A stretch of DNA of 64,000 nucleotides from Erysipelothrix aquatica. GTDB lineage: Bacteria; Bacillota_I; Bacilli_A; Erysipelotrichales; Erysipelotrichaceae. Where the stretch lies: NCBI RefSeq assembly GCF_009828775.2, contig NZ_WTSY02000001.1, forward strand, positions 57,351 through 121,350, read 5' to 3'. Within the stretch, counting starts at the first letter, position 1. Each line of letters begins with the position of its first letter. Below the pieces are notes generated by a model that saw nothing but the letters and a program-made list of their open reading frames with translations, had not been told where the DNA came from and made no database searches. Made by a program: the position numbers and the translations under genes. Positions 1-9,234 of the stretch are shown piece after piece.

Positions 1-491
1 TGTTGAATGAGAAACACAAGTAAGTCGAATTCCTTAGGTGTAACATTGATACGTTCACCATCCACCGTCAAATTACGGCCCGTAATATCAACTTCAAGTC
101 CGCCAAAAGTATAGACAGAATGTTTCATTCCTTTTGATCGTTCTGCTACGGCTTTAATGCGTGCCATGAGCTCACGAGGTGAGAATGGTTTCGTTACATA
201 GTCGTCAATTCCAAGCTCAAATCCAAGAAGTTTATCAAACTCTTCTTGGCGTGCTGAAAGCATGATAATTGGTACATCTTTGATTTTTTTAATTTCTCGG
301 CATGCTGTAAACCCATCAAGATTAGGCATCATGATGTCCAATACAACAACATCATAATCTTCTTCTTTTACTTTATCGATGGCTTCTTGACCATCGGATG
401 CTTCATCCGCAATCAAACCAGATGCTTTTGCATATTCTTTTGCTACTTCGCGAATTTTGACTTCATCGTCAACAATTAAAAATTTAATCAT
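1..491 (-). CDS. OmpR/PhoB-type response regulator (3' end outside window)
   Basis: This is the N-terminal part of a two-component response regulator, read through the left edge of the window, so only about 163 codons are present. The receiver domain shows the acidic pair D8-D9, the phospho-acceptor D52 in the VVVLDIMMPNLDG motif, S79 and K101 in DDYVTKPFSPREL. After a linker the sequence enters an OmpR-type winged-helix domain (the TPKEFDLLVFL stretch). It would act as a phosphorylation-controlled transcription factor in the cytoplasm. The ATG is preceded by an AGAGGTGAT ribosome-binding site. The cognate kinase is probably just beyond the left edge. The regulon cannot be deduced. Confidence 0.9.
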   Translation of the reverse strand, partial: MIKFLIVDDEVKIREVAKEYAKASGLIADEASDGQEAIDKVKEEDYDVVVLDIMMPNLDGFTACREIKKIKDVPIIMLSARQEEFDKLLGFELGIDDYVTKPFSPRELMARIKAVAERSKGMKHSVYTFGGLEVDITGRNLTVDGERINVTPKEFDLLVFLIQ

Positions 492-517
492 CTGTATCAC
501 CTCTTAGTTGTAGTTAT

Positions 518-547
518 ATCATACACGAAACGGGTACTAGTTTTCAA
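518..547 (-). promoter_or_regulatory. Promoter of the response regulator gene
   Basis: On the minus strand TTGAAA is followed after 18 bases by TATGAT. The -35 box lies inside the last codons of dnaE, so the regulator can be transcribed independently of dnaE. Confidence 0.5.
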
Positions 548-3500
548 ACGTAAACATATCTTGAACAATAATTGAATCTGTTTCTTTTACCTGGACTTTA
601 ATGAGAACCACCGCTCCAACTTCAAGCTGGTCTTTAATTTTTTCATAGACATTATTGAATACAACAACATCTTTATTATCAGTATCATCGCTAACTTGAA
701 GGAACGCCATCATTTTCCCGTTCTTTGCGCGATGTTGCTTGACTGCTTCGATCATGCCAATGACACGATAGTATTCGTAACGTGGCTCGAGTTGAACAAG
801 CGAATCCGTGCCATGTTTGGCTTTCAAAGATTTCGTTGGATGGTCTGAAAAGTAAAAGCCCAATAAATCATGTTCGTACGCCAAAGTCGCGCGAACATTC
901 TCATTAACCTGCGTAAAGATGGGTTCGCTAATTAGTGAAAAGTTAAGTTGTTTTCGCCCGTCTTTTTCGACTTTAATAATATTGGCATAGCGAATGGCTT
1001 CTTCTAATGATGCGAGCATGGACTCACGATTAGCACCGAAGTAATCCATCGCCCCCGCTTTAATCAACATCTCAAAATGACTCTTTTTAACCCCAACAAG
1101 ATTTAATCGGCTCACCGCATCATAAAATGATTTGTACGATCCATTTTCTGAACGCTCTGCTTCAATCTCTGCTGCAATCGTTCCACTAATTCCTTTAATG
1201 ATAGTGAATGGCATGCGAATTTTAACACCATCTAGTGTGTAAGCACTATGGCTATGATCTAAATTGACACTCAATAAACTCACATTGCGACGACGACATT
1301 CGTCAATATATTGTCGTGTCTTGACATCGCTTCCTAAAACACTCGAGAGGAGTTCTGTATAAAAGAGATGTGGGTAGTTTGCTTTAAGATATGAGAGTTG
1401 ATAGGCAATCAAACCATACGCAACAGAGTGCGATTTATTGAACCCGTAATTTGCGAATTTTTCTATTAAATCATAAATTTCATTTGCAAGTTCACGATCA
1501 TGTCCTTCACGAAGACATCCATTAATAAAATCTTCCCGAAGTGCATTGAGTTCAACTGCGTTTTTCTTACCCATCGCTTTTCGTAAGATATCCGCTTTTC
1601 CAAGTGTGAAACCTGCCATTATTTGCGCAACCTGCATAATTTGTTCTTGATAAATTAGAATTCCATAGGTAGATTCAGTAATTTCACGCAACTTCGGATG
1701 TAAATATTTAACACTTGATGGGTCTTTACGAGACGCAAGGTACAGTGGAATATTTTCCATGGGTCCTGGACGATACAACGCGATTGTATCGACAATGTCC
1801 ATAAATTTGCTTGGCTTAAGTTTTTTAAGTAATGCTTTCATACCATCTGATTCTAATTGAAATACTCCAACAGTTTCGGCAACCGAAAGAAGTTGGTAAG
1901 TTTTTGCATCGTCCATCGGAATTTTCATTATGTTAAATGCGGTCGTTTCATTAATTTTACGTGCGATGTTGTCGATGATTGTTAGGTTTCTTAGTCCCAA
2001 AAAGTCAATTTTGATAAGCCCAATAGCTTCTAAGTACGTCATATCATACTGTGTTACATGCGTTTCTTCATCAAATGCGAGCAGTGGCACAACATCGTCA
2101 AGTGGTTTGCGCGACATAACCACCCCAGCTGCATGCTGTGAAGCATGGCGCAGTAACCCCTCTACTTTTAAAGCAATTGTAAAAACACGCTTAAGGTGTT
2201 TATCGCTATTGAGAAAGGTTCTAAATTTCGGAACGTTGTCATAGTTTTCTTGAAGCGTGCTTGCGCTAATTAGCTTCGCACCCGTATCTACAGTACGAAT
2301 TGGAATTTGCAACACTCGACCAACATCACGAAACGCTTGACGCGCTCGTAATGTCCCAAATGTCACAATGTTCGCAACATGGTTATGGCCATATTTTTCT
2401 TGAACATATTGAATTACAAGATGACGCTTGTCATCTGGAAAGTCGATATCAATATCTGGCATCGAGATTCTTTCGGGATTCAAGAATCGTTCAAAAAGCA
2501 AACCATATTCAATCGGATCTACTTCGGTAATTCCTAAAGCATAAGCAACCAAAGATCCTGCAGAACTCCCGCGACCCGGGCCAACATAAATGCCCTCTTT
2601 TTTTGCGTATCGGATGATGTCGTAAACAATTAGAAAATAATCAGTAAAATTCATACCATTGATGACCGATAATTCATACTCGAGACGATCTTCATAAACT
2701 TTATTCACCGGTTGCTTAATACGGCGACTTAAGCCAAAGGCAGCAAGTTTTGATAAGTACACATCGTTGCGAACAGCTTGACCTGTCTCAAAATGAGGCA
2801 ATGATGTTTTAATACTAAAAACATCGACGGTGCACATATCCGCTATTTTTTGTGTGTTTTCCAAACAACGTGTATCATACATTGATGCCATCGCTTCTTG
2901 GGAATAGAAATTACGATGGGGGGACGAAACCAACGTCTTGTCTTCTAAATACGTTCCTTTACCAATCGCCTGGACAACTCTAAAGGCTTCTTCATCACCT
3001 TCAAGTTCATAGTAAACTTTAGACATAGCAACAGGCTCAATATCGCTAAAAATCGCCATGTCGATAAGTTGCGAGTTTGTTTTTCGAAAGAAATTCGATT
3101 CTTGGTGTGATATCCCAATATACAGGTGCGTAAACATTTGCTTCATAACATTAAGACGGTGCTTCACCTCATCTAAATTTTGATTCAATAATGCTTTTTC
3201 AAACGGACCACCTTCCGAATGTGCGATCACTATCAACGATTTTTCATACGTTAATATTTCTTCGAATGTAAGCACTGATTTTTGACTTAACGCGTGACTC
3301 AGATGCATTAAGCCAATATATCCGGAGTTATCTTTCGCAAGCAATGTCGTTGTAAACGTCTCTTCTTCGTGCGAGAGCGTCACTTCCATTCCAAATAATG
3401 GCTTAACACCAACTTTTTCGGCTGCTTTTTGAAACTCCAATGCTCCAAAAAGGACATGCGAATCTGTTAGAGCAACAGCTTGCATGTTATTTTCTTTAGC

Positions 3501-3575
3501 ATTTTTGACAATTGTTTCCACTGACATCAAACCTGCCAGTAACGAATACGAACTCCGAACGTTTAAATGTATCAT
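537..3575 (-). CDS. dnaE: DNA polymerase III alpha subunit, DnaE type
   Basis: This is the replicative C-family polymerase DnaE; in Firmicutes that also carry PolC it extends primers on the lagging strand. The domain order is an N-terminal PHP domain (about 1-200), the polymerase core with the catalytic PDIDIDF motif near residue 372, a helix-hairpin-helix region, and a C-terminal OB fold (about 930-1012). At 1012 residues it is on the short side for DnaE. The PHP start reads HLNVRSSYSLL, where canonical PHP domains have HxHxxYS metal ligands, so two ligands appear replaced. I infer that PHP-linked proofreading or metal binding is lost, as in other Gram-positive DnaE proteins. The start is ATG with an upstream AGGTGA site. 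Confidence 0.95.
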   Translation of the reverse strand: MIHLNVRSSYSLLAGLMSVETIVKNAKENNMQAVALTDSHVLFGALEFQKAAEKVGVKPLFGMEVTLSHEEETFTTTLLAKDNSGYIGLMHLSHALSQKSVLTFEEILTYEKSLIVIAHSEGGPFEKALLNQNLDEVKHRLNVMKQMFTHLYIGISHQESNFFRKTNSQLIDMAIFSDIEPVAMSKVYYELEGDEEAFRVVQAIGKGTYLEDKTLVSSPHRNFYSQEAMASMYDTRCLENTQKIADMCTVDVFSIKTSLPHFETGQAVRNDVYLSKLAAFGLSRRIKQPVNKVYEDRLEYELSVINGMNFTDYFLIVYDIIRYAKKEGIYVGPGRGSSAGSLVAYALGITEVDPIEYGLLFERFLNPERISMPDIDIDFPDDKRHLVIQYVQEKYGHNHVANIVTFGTLRARQAFRDVGRVLQIPIRTVDTGAKLISASTLQENYDNVPKFRTFLNSDKHLKRVFTIALKVEGLLRHASQHAAGVVMSRKPLDDVVPLLAFDEETHVTQYDMTYLEAIGLIKIDFLGLRNLTIIDNIARKINETTAFNIMKIPMDDAKTYQLLSVAETVGVFQLESDGMKALLKKLKPSKFMDIVDTIALYRPGPMENIPLYLASRKDPSSVKYLHPKLREITESTYGILIYQEQIMQVAQIMAGFTLGKADILRKAMGKKNAVELNALREDFINGCLREGHDRELANEIYDLIEKFANYGFNKSHSVAYGLIAYQLSYLKANYPHLFYTELLSSVLGSDVKTRQYIDECRRRNVSLLSVNLDHSHSAYTLDGVKIRMPFTIIKGISGTIAAEIEAERSENGSYKSFYDAVSRLNLVGVKKSHFEMLIKAGAMDYFGANRESMLASLEEAIRYANIIKVEKDGRKQLNFSLISEPIFTQVNENVRATLAYEHDLLGFYFSDHPTKSLKAKHGTDSLVQLEPRYEYYRVIGMIEAVKQHRAKNGKMMAFLQVSDDTDNKDVVVFNNVYEKIKDQLEVGAVVLIKVQVKETDSIIVQDMFTFEN

Positions 3576-3616
3576 GGGTCACCTCATTGCCTTTATTATA
3601 GCGTATGTTTGAAAAG

Positions 3617-3640
3617 AAAAGAACGTATATACGTTCTTTT
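3617..3640 (-). terminator. Rho-independent terminator after galE
   Basis: A perfect 24-base palindrome (AAAAGAACGTAT and its complement) abuts the galE stop codon. With flanking A and T runs it can work in both directions. Confidence 0.75.
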
Positions 3641-4653
3641 TATCCTTCATAACCATTCGGGTTGTTACTTTGCCAACGCCATGTATCTTCGCACATTGTG
3701 TTGATGTCACGGGTTGCTTCCCAACCGAGTTCTACTTTTGCTTTGTGAGCGTCTGCATAGCATGTTGCAATGTCTCCAGGGCGTCTTGGTTCAATTGTAT
3801 ACGGAACTGCTTGACCTGATGCCTTTTCAAACGCCTTTACAACATCTAACACAGAATAGCCGTTTCCAGTCCCCAAGTTGTAGACAACATAGCCCTGATT
3901 GTCACGAATTGGCTTAAGTGCAGCCACATGACCTGTCGCTAAGTCAGCAACGTGGATGTAATCGCGAACACCAGTTCCATCTGGAGTATCATAATCATCA
4001 CCAAAAACTGATAATTTTTCACGCTTACCGACAGCAACTTGAGCGATGTAAGGAACCAAATTATTTGGAATTCCTGCAGGATCTTCACCAATCGTACCCG
4101 ACGCATGTGCTCCAATTGGATTAAAGTAACGTAGAATTACGACATTCCACTCTGGATCGGAATTTTGGAGATCCTTAAGAATATCCTCTGTCATCAATTT
4201 AGTTGCACCGTATGGATTCGTCGTCGACAATTCAAAGTCTTCTAAGATTGGATTTGTTTTTGGTGATCCATATACTGTTGCTGATGAGCTAAAGATAATG
4301 TTTTTGACATCATGATCACGCATTACTTCGAGCAATGTCAAAGTCCCCGAAATATTGTTTTTGTAGTATTCGAGAGGTTTAGAAACCGATTCACCAACTG
4401 CTTTGAATGCAGCAAAGTGAATTACAGCATCTACTTGTTCTGCATCAAACACAGCACTAAGGGCCGTTTTATCAGTGATATTCACTTTATACATTCCCGG
4501 TCTTTGACCTGTAATAGCCTCAATACGATCTAAAACAATGGGACTCGCATTAGAATAGTCATCAACAATTACAACTTCATGACCTTGTTCTATCAATTCA
4601 ATTGTTGTGTGGCTTCCAATATATCCAGCACCACCTGTTACTAAAATTCTCAT
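3640..4653 (-). CDS. galE: UDP-glucose 4-epimerase
   Basis: GalE interconverts UDP-glucose and UDP-galactose (often also the N-acetylated pair) in the Leloir pathway and feeds cell-surface polysaccharide synthesis. It is an extended short-chain dehydrogenase of the usual length, 337 residues. The NAD-binding GGAGYIGSH motif is at 7-15, the catalytic serine region SSS at 122-124, and the YxxxK pair is Y148/K152. It follows the hexosamine-kinase-like gene by 15 bases, so the two are almost certainly cotranscribed. In Bifidobacterium the same two activities (NahK and GalE) belong to the lacto-N-biose/galacto-N-biose route, which suggests a similar salvage role here. This part is inference. Confidence 0.95.
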   Translation of the reverse strand: MRILVTGGAGYIGSHTTIELIEQGHEVVIVDDYSNASPIVLDRIEAITGQRPGMYKVNITDKTALSAVFDAEQVDAVIHFAAFKAVGESVSKPLEYYKNNISGTLTLLEVMRDHDVKNIIFSSSATVYGSPKTNPILEDFELSTTNPYGATKLMTEDILKDLQNSDPEWNVVILRYFNPIGAHASGTIGEDPAGIPNNLVPYIAQVAVGKREKLSVFGDDYDTPDGTGVRDYIHVADLATGHVAALKPIRDNQGYVVYNLGTGNGYSVLDVVKAFEKASGQAVPYTIEPRRPGDIATCYADAHKAKVELGWEATRDINTMCEDTWRWQSNNPNGYEG

Positions 4654-4668
4654 GTCTTTAACTGCTCC

Positions 4669-5742
4669 TTATCTGTATTTGTTAACAACAGCATGCATCG
4701 CATCCCATTGTGCTTCCATATCTTGAATCAGTTTCATTTGTGTTCGTGAGCGTACAAGATTGTGGGTATCGTAATCTGTTTTAAAATAATTATCGCCATC
4801 AATGTAATCCGTTAAGAAACGCATACCACATTCTAATGTCATCATTTTAGCACCGACTGCAAATTGATCCAACTCAACATCCGTAAATGATCCATTACCA
4901 CCTTCGATAAACCCTTTCGTAAAGGCTTCATAGTACTCAATACTAAAGTTTACTTTATTCAGATCTTGCTCATCTTCAAGAGCTGTACTGGCTCCAAAGC
5001 GAATGGCATCACCAAAGTCATCAACCGCAAACCCTGGCATGACGGTATCCAAATCCACAACACATAACGCTTGTTTTGTTACATTATCAATCATAACGTT
5101 ATTTAGTTTTGTGTCATTGTGCGTGACTTTAAGGGGCATTTCTCCTTTTTCATGCAAATCCCATAGGATGTTCATGAAATCAGCTCGTTCTTTATAGAAA
5201 TTAATATCTTCTTGAACTGCTGCAGCACGACTCTGTGGGTCACGCGCAATCGTTTCTTCAAAAGTTATGTAGCGTGACGGTGTATGATGGAATTTTTCAA
5301 TTGTGTAGTGCAATGTTTCAACCGGAAATTCTGAGAGTTGATATTGAAATTTACCAAATGCAACGCCACTTTGATAGAAGACTTCAGGATCTTCGACCAA
5401 ATTAAAAGATGTAGCATTGGAGATATATTGGTAAGCTCGCCAATAGTTTCCTTCTGGATCTTGCGTATATAACGCACCATCTTGTGTGCGGATAATTTCA
5501 AGAACTTCACGTTCGGGATTTCCACCTTCTTCAGTGACAATTTTCTTGATATACTGCGTCACACGTTCGACATTCTCCATCAATCCAACTGGATTGGTAA
5601 AGATTTGATGATTGATGCGCTGAATAACATATTGATTCGTATCAAAATCGACCAAATACGTGTCATTAATATGACCATCACCAACTGGCTTATGGTTTTT
5701 ATATTCCCCATTGAATTTAAACTCGTTTATTACAGTTAACAT
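4669..5742 (-). CDS. APH-fold sugar kinase, N-acetylhexosamine 1-kinase-like
   Basis: This 357-residue protein has the aminoglycoside-phosphotransferase/choline-kinase fold. The N-terminal phosphate-binding region reads GDGHINDTYLV, followed by VIQRINHQIF, a stretch typical of NahK-like N-acetylhexosamine 1-kinases. The catalytic loop HNDTKLNNV lies near residues 208-216 and the metal-binding DLDTVMPG near 229. It would phosphorylate the anomeric hydroxyl of GlcNAc or GalNAc in the cytoplasm. GalE immediately downstream supports this. No phosphorylase or uridylyltransferase is visible nearby, so the substrate is inferred. The start ATG has a GGAGG site 4 bases upstream. Confidence 0.75.
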   Translation of the reverse strand: MLTVINEFKFNGEYKNHKPVGDGHINDTYLVDFDTNQYVIQRINHQIFTNPVGLMENVERVTQYIKKIVTEEGGNPEREVLEIIRTQDGALYTQDPEGNYWRAYQYISNATSFNLVEDPEVFYQSGVAFGKFQYQLSEFPVETLHYTIEKFHHTPSRYITFEETIARDPQSRAAAVQEDINFYKERADFMNILWDLHEKGEMPLKVTHNDTKLNNVMIDNVTKQALCVVDLDTVMPGFAVDDFGDAIRFGASTALEDEQDLNKVNFSIEYYEAFTKGFIEGGNGSFTDVELDQFAVGAKMMTLECGMRFLTDYIDGDNYFKTDYDTHNLVRSRTQMKLIQDMEAQWDAMHAVVNKYR

Positions 5743-5762
5743 AATGCCTCCAATAATTTACT

Positions 5763-5778
5763 TATACTATATAGTATA
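5763..5778. promoter_or_regulatory. Palindromic operator candidate upstream of the hexosamine kinase-galE operon
   Basis: A perfect 16-base palindrome, TATACTATATAGTATA, lies about 20 bases before the kinase start, where the -10 box and transcription start are expected. It suits a dimeric repressor such as a GntR- or LacI-type sugar regulator; no regulator gene is adjacent. A second inverted repeat (GCCCTTT at 5786-5792 and AAAGGGC at 5808-5814) lies just upstream. The rest of 5815-5902 shows nothing I recognise. Confidence 0.4.
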
Positions 5779-5902
5779 CACCTTTGCCCTTTCGTTTTAA
5801 ATAAGTTAAAGGGCTTTCATAGCGTTACAAACATTCGCAATATTGAGATACATTTAAACAAACAAGATTACACAATCACTTGATAACACCCTTCATCAAA
5901 AG

Positions 5903-5927
5903 AAAAGACCATTTAAAATGGTCTTTT
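5903..5927 (-). terminator. Terminator of the ZIP transporter gene
   Basis: AAAAGACCAT and its complement form a hairpin with a U tract, overlapping the ZIP gene stop codon. Confidence 0.75.
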
Positions 5928-6747
5928 ATCCCAATCCAACATCCAATAGCATCATTATGGTGAACCCAATCATACATCCTATGGTAGCGATGTCAGAACG
6001 CATATTATCGTTACCAATATGCGCTTCTGGTATTAGCTCTTCCACAACAACATAAATCATTGCACCTGCAGCAAAGGCTAAGGCAAACGGGAGTAATGGT
6101 TGCATTACAGTTACCGCGTATGCACCGAGCATTCCTGCGAACGGCTCAACAATTCCACTTGCTTGTCCATACATAAATGCTTTGCTCCGTGACATTCCCT
6201 CGCGCCGCAAAGGAATTGAAACTGCAGCCCCTTCAGGAAAGTTTTGAAGTCCAATACCAATTGCAAGAGCAATCGCACCAGCGATAGTTGCACTTGGCAT
6301 TCCTTGAGCAGCAGCACCAAAAGCAACCCCTACGGCGAGCCCTTCAGGAATATTATGAAGTGTAATCGCCATCACAAGTAAAACAGAACGTTGCCAATGT
6401 GTTTTGATTCCTTCTGCTTCGTCAGTTGGTTGACCTAAATGAAGGTGGGGTAAAATCTTATCTGCAAGAAATAAAAATGCTCCTCCCGATAAGAAACCTC
6501 CCGCAACAATGAGCAAGACATTTTGATCAATAGCTTCAGCCATATCAATGGCTGGTGCTAATAAAGACCAAAAGCTTGCGGCAATCATAACTCCCGCCGC
6601 AAACCCTAGCATCCCGTTGAGAACCCCTTTATGAATTCTTTTGAAAAAGAAGACAGTGGCAGCACCTAATGCTGTAACACCCCATGTGAAAAGCGTCGCA
6701 AGAAGTGCTTGAATTACAGGTTGTTGTTCCAAAAACCAAGTCATCAT
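5926..6747 (-). CDS. ZIP family divalent metal transporter
   Basis: This 273-residue membrane protein has eight predicted hydrophobic segments. The hallmark ZIP metal-site motif [10 protein letters not shown] lies at about 131-140 in TM4 and NFPEGAAVS at about 168-176 in TM5. ZIP proteins of the ZupT/GufA type import zinc, and sometimes iron or manganese, down a gradient. The gene stands alone between two terminators. Its presence together with the ABC metal importer at 36.8-39.2 kb suggests two separate routes for metal uptake. The exact metal cannot be read from the sequence. Confidence 0.88.
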   Translation of the reverse strand: MMTWFLEQQPVIQALLATLFTWGVTALGAATVFFFKRIHKGVLNGMLGFAAGVMIAASFWSLLAPAIDMAEAIDQNVLLIVAGGFLSGGAFLFLADKILPHLHLGQPTDEAEGIKTHWQRSVLLVMAITLHNIPEGLAVGVAFGAAAQGMPSATIAGAIALAIGIGLQNFPEGAAVSIPLRREGMSRSKAFMYGQASGIVEPFAGMLGAYAVTVMQPLLPFALAFAAGAMIYVVVEELIPEAHIGNDNMRSDIATIGCMIGFTIMMLLDVGLG

Positions 6748-6769
6748 AATCTTTCCCCTCTATAGTGTG

Positions 6770-6800
6770 AAAAAGCAGTTGCCCTTAGGCAACTGTTCTT
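6770..6800 (-). terminator. Terminator after the DHH phosphoesterase gene
   Basis: CAGTTGCC and GGCAACTG form an 8-base-pair stem with a four-base loop, followed on the minus strand by a U run. It ends the smc-ftsY-ylxM-ackA-DHH transcript. Confidence 0.8.
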
Positions 6801-6804
6801 TTTC

Positions 6805-7734
6805 TTATTCTCCAATACTTCGTTTAGCAAGTATTTCAATGATTTCAGATACATTTTCTTTCGTCAGTTTGCTGACGCCAGATGCCAATCGGTGACCTCC
6901 GCCTCCAAATTGTTGTGCAATATCATTAATTGTGTACTCGCGTGAGCGAATTGAACCTTCATATGAACCATCTTCATCTTGAGTAAAGATTGCCCAAATT
7001 CCGAATTCTTGAACACCTGACATAACATTGACAAATCCTTTAATTTGCTTACTTGTAGAACCTACTTCAGCAATACGCTCAGAATCCATGACAATGAAAG
7101 AATGCGCTTCTTTGACTTCTACAAACTGTGCAATCTTATTTTTGAGCTCAAAGACTGCGCGTGGTTGTGTGAAGAGATCTTGATTCAATTTTGAAATATT
7201 TGCACCTTGTTCAATTAAAAAGGATGCTGATGCAAGCGTTTTTCCAGATGTCGCTTCCGTCGAAAAACGAATTGTATCTGTTAAAATTCCACTTAATAGT
7301 GTATTCGCAATGTCTTCGGTAAATGACTTGTCAAAACCACGAAGAATATCTGTAACGATTTCGCACGCGCTTCCGCGTGATGTATCTACCATCTGTAAGT
7401 CACCGTAAGGATCCACTTCTGGATGGTGATCAATCTTAACAAGTTGTTTCCCTAACATGTAACGCTCATCGTCAATGCGTGGACGGTTTGCTGTGTCAAT
7501 AACAACTGATAGAAATTCACCCGATAATTCAACGTCATCCATCATTGGATAAATTGAATAATGATGGTCATTTGACCCTAAAAGATGAACGGTCTTATTC
7601 GGATAATTATGCTTCACCCATTTTGCAAATCCAACTTGTGATCCCAAAGCATCACCATCTGGATTTACATGACGAAAGACAGCAATCGTATCATAGGCTT
7701 CAATGAGTTGAAGCAGTTCTTGACTACCCTTCAT
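6805..7734 (-). CDS. DHH family phosphoesterase, NrnA-like
   Basis: NrnA-type enzymes hydrolyse short oligoribonucleotides (nanoRNA), pAp or cyclic dinucleotide products. From the chosen ATG the protein has 309 residues. It shows NPDGDALG (24-31), the signature DHH at 102-104 and the C-terminal DHHA1 motif GGGGHRLASG near 280. Two earlier in-frame starts exist (ATG at 7752, TTG at 7761), but family members begin close to the sequence from 7734 (MKGSQELLQLIEAYDTI). The chosen start overlaps the ackA stop by 11 bases, and I see no strong ribosome-binding site, which points to translational coupling. The exact substrate is uncertain. Confidence 0.85.
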   Translation of the reverse strand: MKGSQELLQLIEAYDTIAVFRHVNPDGDALGSQVGFAKWVKHNYPNKTVHLLGSNDHHYSIYPMMDDVELSGEFLSVVIDTANRPRIDDERYMLGKQLVKIDHHPEVDPYGDLQMVDTSRGSACEIVTDILRGFDKSFTEDIANTLLSGILTDTIRFSTEATSGKTLASASFLIEQGANISKLNQDLFTQPRAVFELKNKIAQFVEVKEAHSFIVMDSERIAEVGSTSKQIKGFVNVMSGVQEFGIWAIFTQDEDGSYEGSIRSREYTINDIAQQFGGGGHRLASGVSKLTKENVSEIIEILAKRSIGE

Positions 7735-8923
7735 TGTGAATGCGGAATGCATCTTGTGCAATCATCAATTCTTCATTTGTTGGAACAACCCATACCGCAA
7801 CTTTTGATGCATCTGTACTTAAACGAACTTCGTCGCCATGTGTTGCATCATTAAGTGCTGAATCGTACTCAATACCAAGTCCTTCTTTAATAACATCAAG
7901 AACTGCAGCACGTGTACCGTTGTCATTTTCACCTAAACCAGCAGTGAACGCAATTACGTCAACACCGCCCATTTGAAGTGCATATGCGCCAACATATTCA
8001 AGTACACGTTGTGCATACATTTTACGTGTTAAGATTGCACGTTCGTGACCTGCTTCAATAGCATTTTCGATATCACGTGCATCGCTTGAAATTCCACTGA
8101 TTCCAGCCATTCCTGATTTTTTGTTGAAGATATTTAAGACTTCTTCAGCTGAAATGTTTTCTTTTCTCATAAGGTATGTCACGATTGCTGGATCCAAATC
8201 ACCAGTACGTGTTCCCATGATAAGACCTGCTAATGGTGTGAATCCCATTGATGTATTTACACAAACACCATCTTTTACAGCACTTACAGAAGCACCGTTT
8301 CCTAAGTGGAGTGTAATAACACGTAATCCTTTTTCATCACGACCCATAAGTTCTGCGGTACGTTTTGAAACGTAGTCATGAGAAACACCGTGTGCACCAT
8401 AACGACGCACTTTATGATCTGTATAGTAGTCATATGGTAAAGCATACATAAATACTTCTTCAGGCATTGTTTGGTGGAATGCTGTATCAAATGCAAAGAT
8501 ATGTGTTGCATTTGGTAATTCTTTACTAAATGCACGGTATCCGATTAGGTTTGCAGGGTTATGTAATGGCGCTAAATCTGCTAATTCTTCAACTTTAGAA
8601 ATTGAATATTCGTCACAAATTACTGATCCTTGGAAATACTCTCCCCCGTGAACAACACGGTGACCAGCTGCTTCAATTTCTGATAAATCAGCAACAATTT
8701 TTTTCTCAACAAGACCACTTAAGACTAAGTCAGCTGCAAGTTGGTGGTCTGGAATATCCATTGTAACAGTTTCTTTTTTTCCATCATATTTGAATGTTAA
8801 GATTGAATCATTTAATCCAATACGCTCAACGATTCCGTTTACTAAAATTGTAGCTTCTGGCATTTCCAATAATTGGAATTTTAATGAACTACTTCCGGCA
8901 TTTACTGCTAATACTTTACTCAT
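7724..8923 (-). CDS. ackA: Acetate kinase
   Basis: AckA converts acetyl phosphate and ADP to acetate and ATP, giving ATP in fermentative metabolism. The protein has the usual length of 399 residues. It carries the N-terminal NAGSSSLKFQL phosphate motif, GHRVVHGG, AFDTAFHQTMP, the HLGNGAS loop and the C-terminal ENDNGTR region, all typical of the ASKHA-fold acetate kinases. Phosphotransacetylase is not in the window. The gene lies downstream of ylxM with a 4-base ATGA overlap, an unusual partner for a fermentation enzyme. Confidence 0.97.
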   Translation of the reverse strand: MSKVLAVNAGSSSLKFQLLEMPEATILVNGIVERIGLNDSILTFKYDGKKETVTMDIPDHQLAADLVLSGLVEKKIVADLSEIEAAGHRVVHGGEYFQGSVICDEYSISKVEELADLAPLHNPANLIGYRAFSKELPNATHIFAFDTAFHQTMPEEVFMYALPYDYYTDHKVRRYGAHGVSHDYVSKRTAELMGRDEKGLRVITLHLGNGASVSAVKDGVCVNTSMGFTPLAGLIMGTRTGDLDPAIVTYLMRKENISAEEVLNIFNKKSGMAGISGISSDARDIENAIEAGHERAILTRKMYAQRVLEYVGAYALQMGGVDVIAFTAGLGENDNGTRAAVLDVIKEGLGIEYDSALNDATHGDEVRLSTDASKVAVWVVPTNEELMIAQDAFRIHNEG

Positions 8924-9234
8924 AATTTCCTCCCTTTGATAAATGTATCGAGTATGGCATTGACGTCATTGTTTTCTAGAGCATAGAGTTTATCAAATAG
9001 CGTCTGATAATCATTTGCTACACCGAGTTTTTCTTCGTACTCGATCAATAACTTTGAAGTTCGATTTAAATTATCGAACACGGCTGCACGGCTAATTCCG
9101 AGAATATCGGCAATCTCTTGATATGATAAATCATCTTGATAATAATATCGAAAGACTTCCTGTTGACGTTGTGTCAGTAGTTTCTCATAATAATCGAACA
9201 GCTTATTTAAAAATACTGTTTTTTCAATATTCAT
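8920..9234 (-). CDS. ylxM: YlxM/p13-type helix-turn-helix protein
   Basis: This 104-residue protein resembles the UPF0122 family, which is found with ffh or ftsY in Gram-positive bacteria and is associated with the signal-recognition-particle pathway. A sigma-factor-like helix-turn-helix is visible (LSYQEIADILGISRAAVFDN, about 34-53). Its start overlaps the ftsY stop by one base, so it is translated from the same message. In other Gram-positives it is linked to ffh; here the linkage is to ftsY. A regulatory or SRP-accessory role is inferred from family and context. Confidence 0.88.
   Translation of the reverse strand: MNIEKTVFLNKLFDYYEKLLTQRQQEVFRYYYQDDLSYQEIADILGISRAAVFDNLNRTSKLLIEYEEKLGVANDYQTLFDKLYALENNDVNAILDTFIKGRKL

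Noticed and set aside
1930..2530. Plus-strand open frames inside dnaE
   Set aside because: They lack ribosome sites, have low-complexity translations and lie in the codon shadow of a conserved gene.
5786..5814. GCCCTTT/AAAGGGC inverted repeat as terminator
   Set aside because: The 15-base loop and absence of a U tract make termination unlikely; kept only as a possible regulatory element.
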